NCBI RefSeq assembly: GCF_016901035.1
Contig: NZ_JAFEUF010000035.1
Span: 1-43,192 of the forward strand
Direction of reading: 5' to 3'
From: Streptomyces durocortorensis
Lineage (GTDB): Bacteria; Actinomycetota; Actinomycetes; Streptomycetales; Streptomycetaceae
Length of the DNA stretch: 43,192 bases
Part shown: piece after piece, positions 8,507 to 16,400 of the stretch
Position numbering within the stretch: position 1 is the first letter of the stretch
Layout: each line of letters begins with the position of its first letter
Program-made: the position numbers and the translations under genes
The notes under the pieces: model-generated
Told to the model about the DNA's origin: nothing
Databases searched by the model: none
What the model saw: only the letters and a program-made list of their open reading frames with translations

Positions 8507-9094
8507 TCAAAGGGTGCCGGACGGCCCCTGATCATGGTCGGGAGTGCGGTAGCGCGCGTAGATGAGCCCGCTGCCGAAGGCACGTTCCTCGACCAGTTCG
8601 AGGTCGAGGCGGACGCCGTCGGGGAAGAACCGCTTGCCGCCGCCGACCACGCTCGTGGTGATGAACAGGTGGTACTCGTCCACCAGGCCGGCCGCGATGG
8701 CCTGGGCGGCGAGGTTCGGGCCGTCGACGGTGAGATCGGCATCGGACTCGGCCTTGAGCCGGCGCACCGCGTCCGGGTCGAATGACCGCTCGATCCGGGT
8801 CTTCGCACTGGACACCGCGTCGAGCGTCGTGGAGTACACGACCTTCTCCGCGGCCTGCCAGTCGCGGGCGTACTGCGCGATGTGCGGCGGCTGGTCGGGC
8901 TCGTCGAGCGCGGTCTCCCAGTAGACCATCGTCTCGTACATCCGCCGGCCGTACAGGTAGGTACCGACCGGCCGGAAGAGGTCGTTGACAAAGGTGTGGA
9001 CCTCCGGATCCTCGGCCCCGGCGCCGAGACCGCCCTCCACCGCCTCGGCGTAGCCGTCGAGCGAGGTGATCATGGAGTAGATGAGCTTGGCCAC
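8507..9094 (-). CDS. RibD C-terminal/dihydrofolate reductase-like protein
   Basis: A 195-residue protein of the RibD_C (DHFR-fold) family, which includes NAD(P)H-dependent reductases acting on pyrimidine or pteridine-like substrates. Hallmarks are the opening KLIYSMITSLDGYAE, GTYLYGRRMYETM in the cofactor region, and GPNLAAQAIAAGLVDEYHLF near the end. GTG 9094 was chosen because GAAGGAGA lies just upstream and the protein then starts at the first beta strand; the frame extends further upstream but has no family similarity there. It is transcribed away from the regulator at 9267. Such genes are often free-standing and of unknown substrate. The end joins a VOC remnant directly, so the last residues could be altered by the rearrangement. 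Confidence 0.8.
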   Translation of the reverse strand: MAKLIYSMITSLDGYAEAVEGGLGAGAEDPEVHTFVNDLFRPVGTYLYGRRMYETMVYWETALDEPDQPPHIAQYARDWQAAEKVVYSTTLDAVSSAKTRIERSFDPDAVRRLKAESDADLTVDGPNLAAQAIAAGLVDEYHLFITTSVVGGGKRFFPDGVRLDLELVEERAFGSGLIYARYRTPDHDQGPSGTL

Positions 9095-9204
9095 GGCGTC
9101 TCCTTCGGTACGGACGCGCATCTTCCCGCGGTCCCGCAGATGGTGACCGCCGCACCCCATGGAATTCATCGATCGGCATACACCGCACCCCCGCCACGGG
9201 AGAC

Positions 9205-9236
9205 CGCAAAGGGTTCTTCGCGAAGAATCCTTTGCG
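9205..9236. promoter_or_regulatory. 32-bp near-perfect palindromic operator
   Basis: Arms CGCAAAGGGTTCTTCG and CGAAGAATCCTTTGCG pair at 15 of 16 positions, with the core TTCTTCGCGAAGAA perfect. It lies directly upstream of, and overlapping, the -35 of the ArsR-type regulator and between the divergent genes. Autoregulatory operator function is inference. Confidence 0.7.
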
Positions 9237-9259
9237 AAGAACTCTTCGCGGTCTAGAGT
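9232..9259 (+). promoter_or_regulatory. promoter of the regulator-exporter pair, probably giving a leaderless mRNA
   Basis: TTGCGA (9232-9237), a 16-bp spacer and TAGAGT (9254-9259) resemble a housekeeping promoter. Counting about seven bases from the -10 puts the transcription start at or next to the ATG at 9267, and there is no Shine-Dalgarno sequence, so a leaderless transcript is likely. Both operator palindromes overlap this promoter. Confidence 0.5.
9234..9249. promoter_or_regulatory. second operator half: GCGAAGA-AC-TCTTCGC
   Basis: Inverted repeat with perfect 7-bp arms and a 2-bp centre, placed between the -35 and -10. It shares the half-site GCGAAGAA with the larger palindrome next to it, the two copies being 14 bp apart, so the same regulator probably binds both. 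Confidence 0.6.
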
Positions 9260-9266
9260 CTGCCGC

Positions 9267-9902
9267 ATGACAGACAACACCGCGCACCCTTCCGACGACC
9301 CATCACTGGACGAGGGATCGGTCGTCCTCGACGCCAAGGGGCTGCGCGCCCTGGCGCATCCGGTCCGTGTGCAGGTGATCGGGCTGCTGCGGAAGCACGG
9401 CCCGTCCACGGCCACCCGTCTCGCGGAGCGGCTGGGGGTGAACTCCGGTACGGCCAGCTATCACCTGCGTCAGCTCGGCGCGGCGGGCTTCGTCGAGGAG
9501 GACACGGAACGCGGCAACGCCCGCGAGCGCTGGTGGCGTTCGGTGCACCGGACGACCTGGTTCAACGACCCGGAACTGGCCGAGCGGGAACCGGAAGCCG
9601 CCCTCGCCTACCAGCAGTCCGTCGCCTCCATCTACGCCCTGCGCACCCGGCAGACGCTGAACGAGCTGCAGACGATGCCTCGCGTCTGGCGGGAGAGGTT
9701 CGATCTGAGCGACTGGGTTCTGCGGCTCACACCCGAGGAGACGACCGCGCTCTATCAGGAGGTGTGGGAGGTCATCGGCCGCTACCGGCGCGACACCCCG
9801 GAGAACGCGGCGACCGCCCCGGCGGGCGCGGAGCGCGTCGGCGTCATCACCCACTTCCTGCCCGAGCTGAACACGCCCGCCCCGGAAGAGGAGACGCCGT
9901 GA
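9267..9902 (+). CDS. ArsR/HTH_20-type transcriptional regulator
   Basis: A 211-residue DNA-binding protein. A winged helix-turn-helix lies near residues 20-90 (LRALAHPVRVQVIGLL, TATRLAERLGVNSGTASYHLRQL, then a wing with EEDTERGNARERWW). The C-terminal 120 residues are helical and lack metal-binding cysteines, so a small organic ligand is more likely than a metal. ATG 9267 is supported by the promoter position (apparent leaderless start); a longer in-frame extension exists but would run through the operator. The stop overlaps the GTG of the MFS gene (GTGA). The palindromes on its own promoter suggest autorepression released by an exporter substrate. Confidence 0.85.
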   Translation: MTDNTAHPSDDPSLDEGSVVLDAKGLRALAHPVRVQVIGLLRKHGPSTATRLAERLGVNSGTASYHLRQLGAAGFVEEDTERGNARERWWRSVHRTTWFNDPELAEREPEAALAYQQSVASIYALRTRQTLNELQTMPRVWRERFDLSDWVLRLTPEETTALYQEVWEVIGRYRRDTPENAATAPAGAERVGVITHFLPELNTPAPEEETP

Positions 9903-11224
9903 CGCAAGACGGGCCGGCCATATCGGGCAAGCGGTCCTTACGGCCGCTGGCCGGGGTGCTGGCGGCCGTCGCCGCGTCCGTGACCGGCACCCGGATCTCC
10001 CTCATCGCCCTCCCCTGGTTCGTCCTCGTCAGCACGGGCAGCGCCACCCGGACCGGGCTGGTCGCCTTCTGCGAGATGGCGCCGTACGTCCTGGTCAAGG
10101 CGTTGTCCGGCCCGCTGGTGGACCGCACGGGCCCACGGACCGTCTCCTGGACCACGGACCTGGCGAGCGCGGCCGCCGCCGCGTCGATCCCTCTTCTGCA
10201 CACCCTGGACCTGCTGTCCTTCCCCGTCCTGCTGGGCCTGGTCGCGCTGATCGGGGCCGCTCGGGGCCCGGGCGACCTGGCAAAAGAGGTCATGGTCCCG
10301 GAGGCCGCCGAGCGCGCCGGAACACCTCTGGAGCGGGCCATGGGCCTGTCCGGTGTGATCGAGCGGCTCGCCTCCACCATCGGACCGGCGGCGGGCGGCG
10401 CCCTCGTGGCGCTGCTCGGCCCCATGACCGGTCTCGTCGTCAACGCGGGCTGCTTCGTGCTCGGTTCGGTGATCGTCGCCGTCGCGCTGCCGCGCGGCAT
10501 GGGGCGTCCGGCCGTGGACCCCGCAGCATCGGCCGACGACCAGGAGCCGGGCTACTGGCGGCGGTTCGGCGAGGGCTTCACCTTCCTGCGCGGTGATCCG
10601 TTGCTGCTCGCCGTCATCGTCATGGTCGGGATCACCAACCTGCTGGACGCGGCGCTGACCAGCCTGATGATCCCCGTCTGGGCCGAGGAGTCCGGGCATG
10701 GACCGGCGGCGATCGGTCTGGCCAGCACGGCGCTGGGGGCCGCCGCGGTCGGCGGGAGCCTCATCGCCGCGATGGCCGCGCACCGGCTGCCCCGCAGAGC
10801 GGTGTTCCTCGTCGGGTTCCTGCTGGCCGGGGCCCCGAGGTTCCTGGTCCTCGCGCTGGACGCCCCCCTGGCCGCGGTGCTGGCCGTCTTCGCGGTCAGC
10901 GGGTTCGGCGCCGGGTTCATCAACCCCGTCCTGGGCGCCGTCCTCGTCGAGCGCGTGCCGCGCCGGATGCTGGGCCGGGTCAACGCCCTCGGGGACTCGC
11001 TGGCCTGGTCCGGCATCCCGCTCGGCGGGCTGCTCGCCGGGGCGGCGGTGACGGCCGCCGGACTGACTCCGGTGCTGCTCGTCTGCGGGGCCGCGTACTT
11101 CCTCACCACCACCCTGGCCGGACTGCGGCCGGAGTGGCGGGCCATGGACCGCCCCCGCGAGGACGGCGTACCGCAGGAGGAGGCGGAGGCGGCTCCCCGG
11201 GACGGCGCGAAGACGGTGCCGTGA
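9899..11224 (+). CDS. MFS efflux transporter with a TTA codon
   Basis: A 441-residue membrane protein of the major facilitator superfamily (MFS_1/MFS_3 type exporters), with about 12 hydrophobic segments, a central hydrophilic loop near residues 200-215 and a charged C-terminal tail. GTG 9899 overlaps the regulator stop (GTGA), so the two are translationally coupled. Codon 14 is TTA (9938-9940). I found no other TTA in the genes of this window; in Streptomyces this codon is read only by the bldA tRNA, which links translation to development. Export of a drug or toxic metabolite sensed by the upstream regulator is inferred. The C-terminus ends 9 bp before a convergent gene. Confidence 0.85.
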   Translation: MTQDGPAISGKRSLRPLAGVLAAVAASVTGTRISLIALPWFVLVSTGSATRTGLVAFCEMAPYVLVKALSGPLVDRTGPRTVSWTTDLASAAAAASIPLLHTLDLLSFPVLLGLVALIGAARGPGDLAKEVMVPEAAERAGTPLERAMGLSGVIERLASTIGPAAGGALVALLGPMTGLVVNAGCFVLGSVIVAVALPRGMGRPAVDPAASADDQEPGYWRRFGEGFTFLRGDPLLLAVIVMVGITNLLDAALTSLMIPVWAEESGHGPAAIGLASTALGAAAVGGSLIAAMAAHRLPRRAVFLVGFLLAGAPRFLVLALDAPLAAVLAVFAVSGFGAGFINPVLGAVLVERVPRRMLGRVNALGDSLAWSGIPLGGLLAGAAVTAAGLTPVLLVCGAAYFLTTTLAGLRPEWRAMDRPREDGVPQEEAEAAPRDGAKTVP

Positions 11225-11233
11225 TCGCCCTGA

Positions 11234-12394
11234 TCACCGCGCCCCGGCCGGCCCGCCGGGGTGGTGGATCGCCCCCGTCAGCTCGCCGGGCGGCCGCCCC
11301 GTCCCGCCCCAGCGGTGCTGGATGACCTCGGCCGCGATGGACAGCGCCGTCTCCTCCGGCGTACGGGCTCCGAGGTCCAGGCCGATGGGCGAGGCGAGGC
11401 GGGTGAGCGCCGCCTCGTCCGCCCCGGCCTCGCGCAGCCGGGCGAGCCGGTCGTGGTGGGTGCGGCGGCTGCCCATCACACCGATGTACGCGGCGGGCGT
11501 GCGCAGGGCCGCGAGGAGCAGGGGGACGTCGAACTTGGGGTCGTGGGTGAGGACGCAGATCACGGTGCGGGCGTCGACCTCGGTGGACGCCAGGTAGGTG
11601 TGCGGCCAGGCGCGGACCACCTCGTCGGCCGTGGGGAAGCGTTCCCGGGTGGCGAAGGCGGGGCGGGCGTCGCAGACGGTGACCCGGTAGCCGAGGAACG
11701 AGCCGATGCGGGCGGTGGCGGCCGCGTGGTCGATCGCGCCGAAGACGAGCATGCGGGCCGGCGGGGCGTACGTCCGGACGAAGACGGCGACCTCCTGCAT
11801 CCGGCGCTGGCCCTGCGCCCCGTACCACTGGATGGCGCTGTGGCCCTGGGCCAGCAGCCCACGGGCATCGGCGGTGACGGCGGCGTCGAGGCCTTCGGAG
11901 CCGAGCGTGCCGGTGGCGAGCCCCTCGGAGCCGAGCGTGCCGGTGGCGGCACCGGCATCGGAGGGGCGGACCACCAGGCGGGCCCCGGTCTCCGCCGCGC
12001 CGGACAGGACGGTCGCCTCGGCCACCGGCAGGTCGGCGGCGATCAGGTCCAGGACGGCCGCGAGGTCCGCGCGCTCGGCGGCGGTCGCGTACGCGCGCAC
12101 CAGCACCTCGATCGTGCCGCCGCAGGTCAGCCCGACGCCGAACGCCTCGTCGTCGCTGATCCCGTACGACACGACGCGCGGGCCGGCCCCGGCGAGCACC
12201 TCGCGGGCGACCTCGTACAGATCGCCCTCGACGCAGCCCCCGGAGACACTGCCCACCACCGTGCCCGCCGCGTCGACGGCCATGACCGCGCCCGGGTCGC
12301 GGGGCGCGCTGCCGTGCACGGCGACGACGGTCGCCAGGGCGAGGGGGACGCCGTCGGCGCACCGGGCACGGAGGTCGGGCAGGATGTCGCGCAC
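11234..12394 (-). CDS. XdhC/CoxI-family protein
   Basis: A 386-residue XdhC-type protein. Family members bind molybdenum cofactor and help load it into xanthine dehydrogenase or CO-dehydrogenase-like enzymes. The N-terminal XdhC_CoxI domain carries LATVVAVHGSAPRDPGA, GSVSGGCVEGDL and FGVGLTCGGTIEVLV; the C-terminal Rossmann-type domain carries MLVFGAIDHAAATARIGSFLG and YIGVMGSRRTHHDRL. In the linker a 10-residue unit (TGTLGSEGLA) is tandemly duplicated. GTG 12394 is the first start before the conserved N-terminus. No molybdenum hydroxylase genes are visible nearby, so it works at a distance or is an orphan. It is convergent with the MFS gene, and ribF ends 50 bp upstream. Confidence 0.85.
   Translation of the reverse strand: MRDILPDLRARCADGVPLALATVVAVHGSAPRDPGAVMAVDAAGTVVGSVSGGCVEGDLYEVAREVLAGAGPRVVSYGISDDEAFGVGLTCGGTIEVLVRAYATAAERADLAAVLDLIAADLPVAEATVLSGAAETGARLVVRPSDAGAATGTLGSEGLATGTLGSEGLDAAVTADARGLLAQGHSAIQWYGAQGQRRMQEVAVFVRTYAPPARMLVFGAIDHAAATARIGSFLGYRVTVCDARPAFATRERFPTADEVVRAWPHTYLASTEVDARTVICVLTHDPKFDVPLLLAALRTPAAYIGVMGSRRTHHDRLARLREAGADEAALTRLASPIGLDLGARTPEETALSIAAEVIQHRWGGTGRPPGELTGAIHHPGGPAGAR
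11242..11261. terminator. possible bidirectional hairpin at the MFS/XdhC convergence
   Basis: CCCCGGC and GCCGGGG form a 7-bp stem with a 6-nt loop inside the last codons of the XdhC-like gene, 18 bp past the MFS stop. There is no U-tract. It could end the MFS transcript but may be chance in GC-rich coding DNA. Confidence 0.25.
11895..11948 (-). repeat. 30-bp tandem duplication in the XdhC-like gene
   Basis: Bases 11895-11918 and 11925-11948 are identical over 24 bp with a 30-bp period, giving two in-frame copies of about 10 residues (TLGSEGLA-type) in the linker between the two domains. It looks like a recent slippage event that keeps the frame. Confidence 0.85.
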
Positions 12395-12443
12395 CCTGTC
12401 AGCATCCGTCGTACCCGGGCGCGGCGCACGCCCCCGGCGTACG

Positions 12444-13400
12444 TCAGTGGGTGCGGTCGTACGCGGCGGTCAGCTCGCTGGAGCGCTTCACATCGGCGGC
12501 CATCGCCACCAGCAGCTCGTCGATCGAGTCGAACTTCAGCATGCCGCGCACGTACGCGAGGAAGTCGACGGCCACGTGCAGCCCGTAGAGGTCCAGGTCG
12601 ACGCGGTCGATGGCGTACGCCTCGACCGTCCGCTCGGTGCCGTCGAACTGCGGGTTCGTACCGACCGAGATCGCGGCGGGCATCGACTCGCCGTCCACCT
12701 CCAGCCAGCCGGCGTACACGCCGTCGGCGGGGATCGCGGTGTGCGGCAGGGTCTCGACGTTGGCCGTCGGGAAGCCCAGCTCGCGGCCGCGCTGCGCGCC
12801 GCGCACCACGATGCCCTCGACCCGGTGCGGGCGGCCGAGGATCTCGGCGGCCCCGGTGACGTCGCCCTCGGCGATCAGCCGGCGGGTGAGCGTGGAGGAG
12901 AACGGCTGTCCGCCGCCCGCCTCGCCGGTGACGTACAGGTCGATGACCTCGACGGTGTAGTCGTAGGTGGCGCCCAGCTCGGTCAGCAGCGCGACGTTCC
13001 CCGCGGCCTTGTGGCCGAAGCGGAAGTTGGGCCCCTCGATGACGGCCCTGGCGTGCAGGCGGTCGACGAGGACCTTCGCGATGAAGTCGGCGGGCGACAG
13101 CTTCGAGAACTCCGCGGTGAACGGCAGGATCAGCAGGGCGTCCACGCCCAGCTCCGCCATCAGTTCCGCGCGGCGGTGGTGCGGGGCGAGCAGCGGCGGG
13201 TGGCTGCCGGGGCGGACGACCTCGCTGGGGTGCGGGTCGAAGGTGACGACGACGGACGGGACGCCCAGCTCGCGGGCGCGCTCGACGGCCCGGCCGACGA
13301 TCAGCTGGTGTCCGCGGTGCACGCCGTCGTAGGAGCCGATGGTGACGACGCTGCGTCCCCAGTCCTGGGGGATGTCCTCCAAGCCACGCCAGCGCTGCAC
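12444..13400 (-). CDS. ribF: bifunctional riboflavin kinase/FAD synthetase
   Basis: 318 residues. It phosphorylates riboflavin to FMN and adenylylates FMN to FAD in the cytoplasm. The N-terminal FAD-synthetase domain has the nucleotidyl-transferase motif VVTIGSYDGVHRGHQ, FDPHPSEV and NFRFG; the C-terminal flavokinase domain has GRELGFPTAN and GVYAGWLEV. GTG 13400 is preceded by GGAG and matches the usual actinobacterial N-terminus (QRWRGLEDIP); the frame continues upstream into the neighbouring gene without similarity. It starts 43 bp after the stop of the large NTPase gene and probably shares its transcript. truB, just upstream in the block, is its common partner in bacteria. Confidence 0.95.
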   Translation of the reverse strand: MQRWRGLEDIPQDWGRSVVTIGSYDGVHRGHQLIVGRAVERARELGVPSVVVTFDPHPSEVVRPGSHPPLLAPHHRRAELMAELGVDALLILPFTAEFSKLSPADFIAKVLVDRLHARAVIEGPNFRFGHKAAGNVALLTELGATYDYTVEVIDLYVTGEAGGGQPFSSTLTRRLIAEGDVTGAAEILGRPHRVEGIVVRGAQRGRELGFPTANVETLPHTAIPADGVYAGWLEVDGESMPAAISVGTNPQFDGTERTVEAYAIDRVDLDLYGLHVAVDFLAYVRGMLKFDSIDELLVAMAADVKRSSELTAAYDRTH

Positions 13401-13443
13401 TGTGACCGCTCCTCGCCCGAACCTGTGTACGTGTGTATGTCGA

Positions 13444-16400
13444 TTACGCAGGTCTAAGACTGCCATGCTCACGTCCCGCCGCCTGCATCGGCATCGGCAT
13501 GGACGGGCGTGATGTCTCCAACGCCTCGACCGTGCGCCGGGCGCTCGGGCCCACCACCGCCGCCCACTCCTGCGGGGCGTCGGCCAGCCAGCGGGTGACG
13601 AGGGCGGCGAAGCCGGGCACCTCACGGGCGAGCTCGACCAGGCCCCGGTCGAAGCGGGCCGCGCCTTCGGGGGTGCGGACCAGCAGCATCCCGGTGCGGT
13701 GGACGAGGGCGCGGGTACGGATCTCGGGGCGGCGCTCCGAGCCCTCGGCGGCGGCCCGGAGGAGGGCTTCCAGCACGTCCGGGTTGCGGCCGGTGGTCTG
13801 CTCGAACTCCAGCAGCACCTCCAGCAGCTCGGCCCGCAGCGGCCGGGAGTCCGCGCTGCCGGGACCGGCGAGCACCCCGGCGAGGGCGGCGCGCACCGGC
13901 GGCGGGGCGGGGCGGTCCCGCAGCAGCCCGGTGACCAGGGGCAGGAGAAGGGCGCGGGCGGCCGGGCCGTGCTCCAGGCGGAGGTCGACGTACTCGGCGG
14001 CGTGCGTGCCGTCCTCCGGGTGGGCGTCGATGTACTCCCGTACGAGTCCGGCGACGTGCAGCGCGAGCGCGGGCGTGTCGAGGCCGGCCAGGGCCCGCAG
14101 CACCGCTCCCCCGCCGTCGCCGGGGCGGGCGAGACGGGCGCGGAGGGCGGCGAGGACCGGCTCCTGGTGGGCCGGGAACACCTCGGCGAGCAGTTCGACG
14201 GGGAGCCGGGGGTCGCCGGCGGCGAACGCGCGCAGCGCGCCCGGGAGGTGGCGCCTCCTGGCCTTCGGGTCGCGGACCAGGAGGGTGTGGGCGGCGGCGT
14301 GCAGCTCGGCGTCCTCGGGGCGGCCCAGCAGGATCTCGGCGGCGGAGCGCAGCAGGGCCCGGTCGCCCTCGGCGGTGACCCGCTGCTGGAGGAGTCCGGC
14401 GTAACGGGCGGCGGCGGAGCGGCGGGCCGGGCGGTCCTCGTCGCGGGCCCAGCGCTCGACGGCCCGGCAGAGCGCGGTGGGCTCGTCCTCCGCGAGGGCG
14501 GCGAGCAGCTCCCCGGCCCGGGTGTGCGGGGTGGCGATCAGCGCGTCGGCGAGGCCGTCGAGGTCCAGCTCGCGACGGGCGTACAGCAGGGCCTGCGCGG
14601 CGGCGGCGACGGTGGGGCGCAGGGGTACGTCCGGTGCGTCGGGGCCCACGAGCAGCGGGCGTTCGTCGGTGAACCAGCGGCACAGCAGCGGCTGGACGGC
14701 CGGGGCGTCGAGGGCGAGGCGGCGGGCGACCGCGTCCAGATAGCGTTCGTCGCCGTCGGTGCGGGGCAGCCCGTCTGCGGGCACCAGGCGGCGGAGCAGG
14801 TCGATCCGGTCCTCCTCGGGCAGCCGGAGCCGCCGCCAGAACCAGGGGCCGAACTCGCCGTACGCCCCGAGGTCCCCGGGTCCTTCGGGGGCGGCGGAGC
14901 GGCGGGTGATGCGTCCGGCGAGGACCCGCAGGACGCCGAGATACGGGCGGGCGTCGGGCACCCGGAGGAGGCTGCCTTTGAGGAGGTGGGCCGCCCACCA
15001 GGCGGCGTCCTCGTCGCGCGGGCCCTCGTCGGTCCAGAGCCGGTCCAGCGCCTCGATGAGGTCGGCCATCCGGTGGGCGAGGGCGGCGGTGCCCTGGCGG
15101 CGGCCGAGGAGCACCATCGCCTGGATCACCGGCCCGATGCGGTGCCGGGGCACGGGCAGGCTGCGGGGTTCGTCCTCAGCGCTCGGCGTACGCACCGTCC
15201 CGCCGCTCCCCCGGTGCCAGCGGTGCACGAGGGAGCGCAGGGCCGCGTCCAGGTCGAGGTGGGCGCCCTGCACCCAGTCGCCGAGCTCCTCGTGGGCGAA
15301 GCGGTAGCCCACCCCGGCGGGGACGAGGAGGCCCTCGGTGAGCACGGCGGAGGCCCAGCCGGTGCGCCAGGGGAAGATCTCCTCGAATGCCGCCCGGTCC
15401 AGCTCGCCCTGGCCCGGGCCCAGACAGCGGCGGGCCGCCTCGTGGACCTGGCCCGCCACCCGGGCGGCCAGCCGGCGCACGGCCGCGCCGCGGGGCTGTT
15501 CGTCGGCGGCGGCCGCGATCCGGACGGCGGCGCGCACGCACAGCAGGTCGAGGTGGGCGCCGAAGACGTCCTCGGTGTCGGGGCGGCCGGGCACACCCGG
15601 CGGGAGAGCCTCGCGGACCTCGGCGAGGAGCCGCAGGGTCAGCGGGTGCCGGTCGTGGCCGGGAGCCAGGGCGGTCGGCGGGATGCCGTACGCCTCCTTG
15701 GCGCTCTCGGCCTGCTCGGGGGTGAGGTCGGTCAGCCGCAGGGCGGGCGGCAGCCGCCGGGCGGGGCGGTGCGGGCGGTGCAGGGCGTCCGGGGGCCAGA
15801 GGGCGCCCGCGGTCTCCCAGTGCTCGGGGCGGCAGGCGACGACGAGCCGGACGGTGTTGTCGCGGAGCCAGCCGAGGGTGGAGCGCGTCCAGTCGGCCAG
15901 CCGGTGGGCCAGCAGCGGCGGCATCTCCTCGGGGCCGTCGAGGACCACCAGGAGCGGGTGCCCGGCGTCGGCGGCGAGTTTGGCGACACGCTCCGGGGTG
16001 GCCGTGCTCATGTCGCCGTGGGCGCCCGCCGCCGTGACGATCCGGGCGGAGCGGGTGAGCGTACGGCTCGCGGCGTCCGCGATCGAGACGTCCTCGGCCA
16101 GCAGGTCCGCGCCGCGCAGCCAGAGCGTGGGGGCGGGCGCTCCGCCGTCGGCGCGGCGGGCGGCGAGGGCGGCCAGCTCGGTGGTGCGGCCGGTGCCGGG
16201 TGCGCCGACGAGGCCCAGAACCAAGCCCGTACCGGCGGCGAAGGCGGCCAGCTCGGCGTGGACGTCCGCGCGCTCGACCGGTGCCGTGCGGGCCTTCGGG
16301 CCGTCCGCGGAGGCGACGGAGGTGGCGGTGAGCTGGAGAGCCCCGGCGAGGTTGAGGTAAGGGCCGTAGGCGGGGGCGACGGCGGCGTTGCGGCGGAGCA

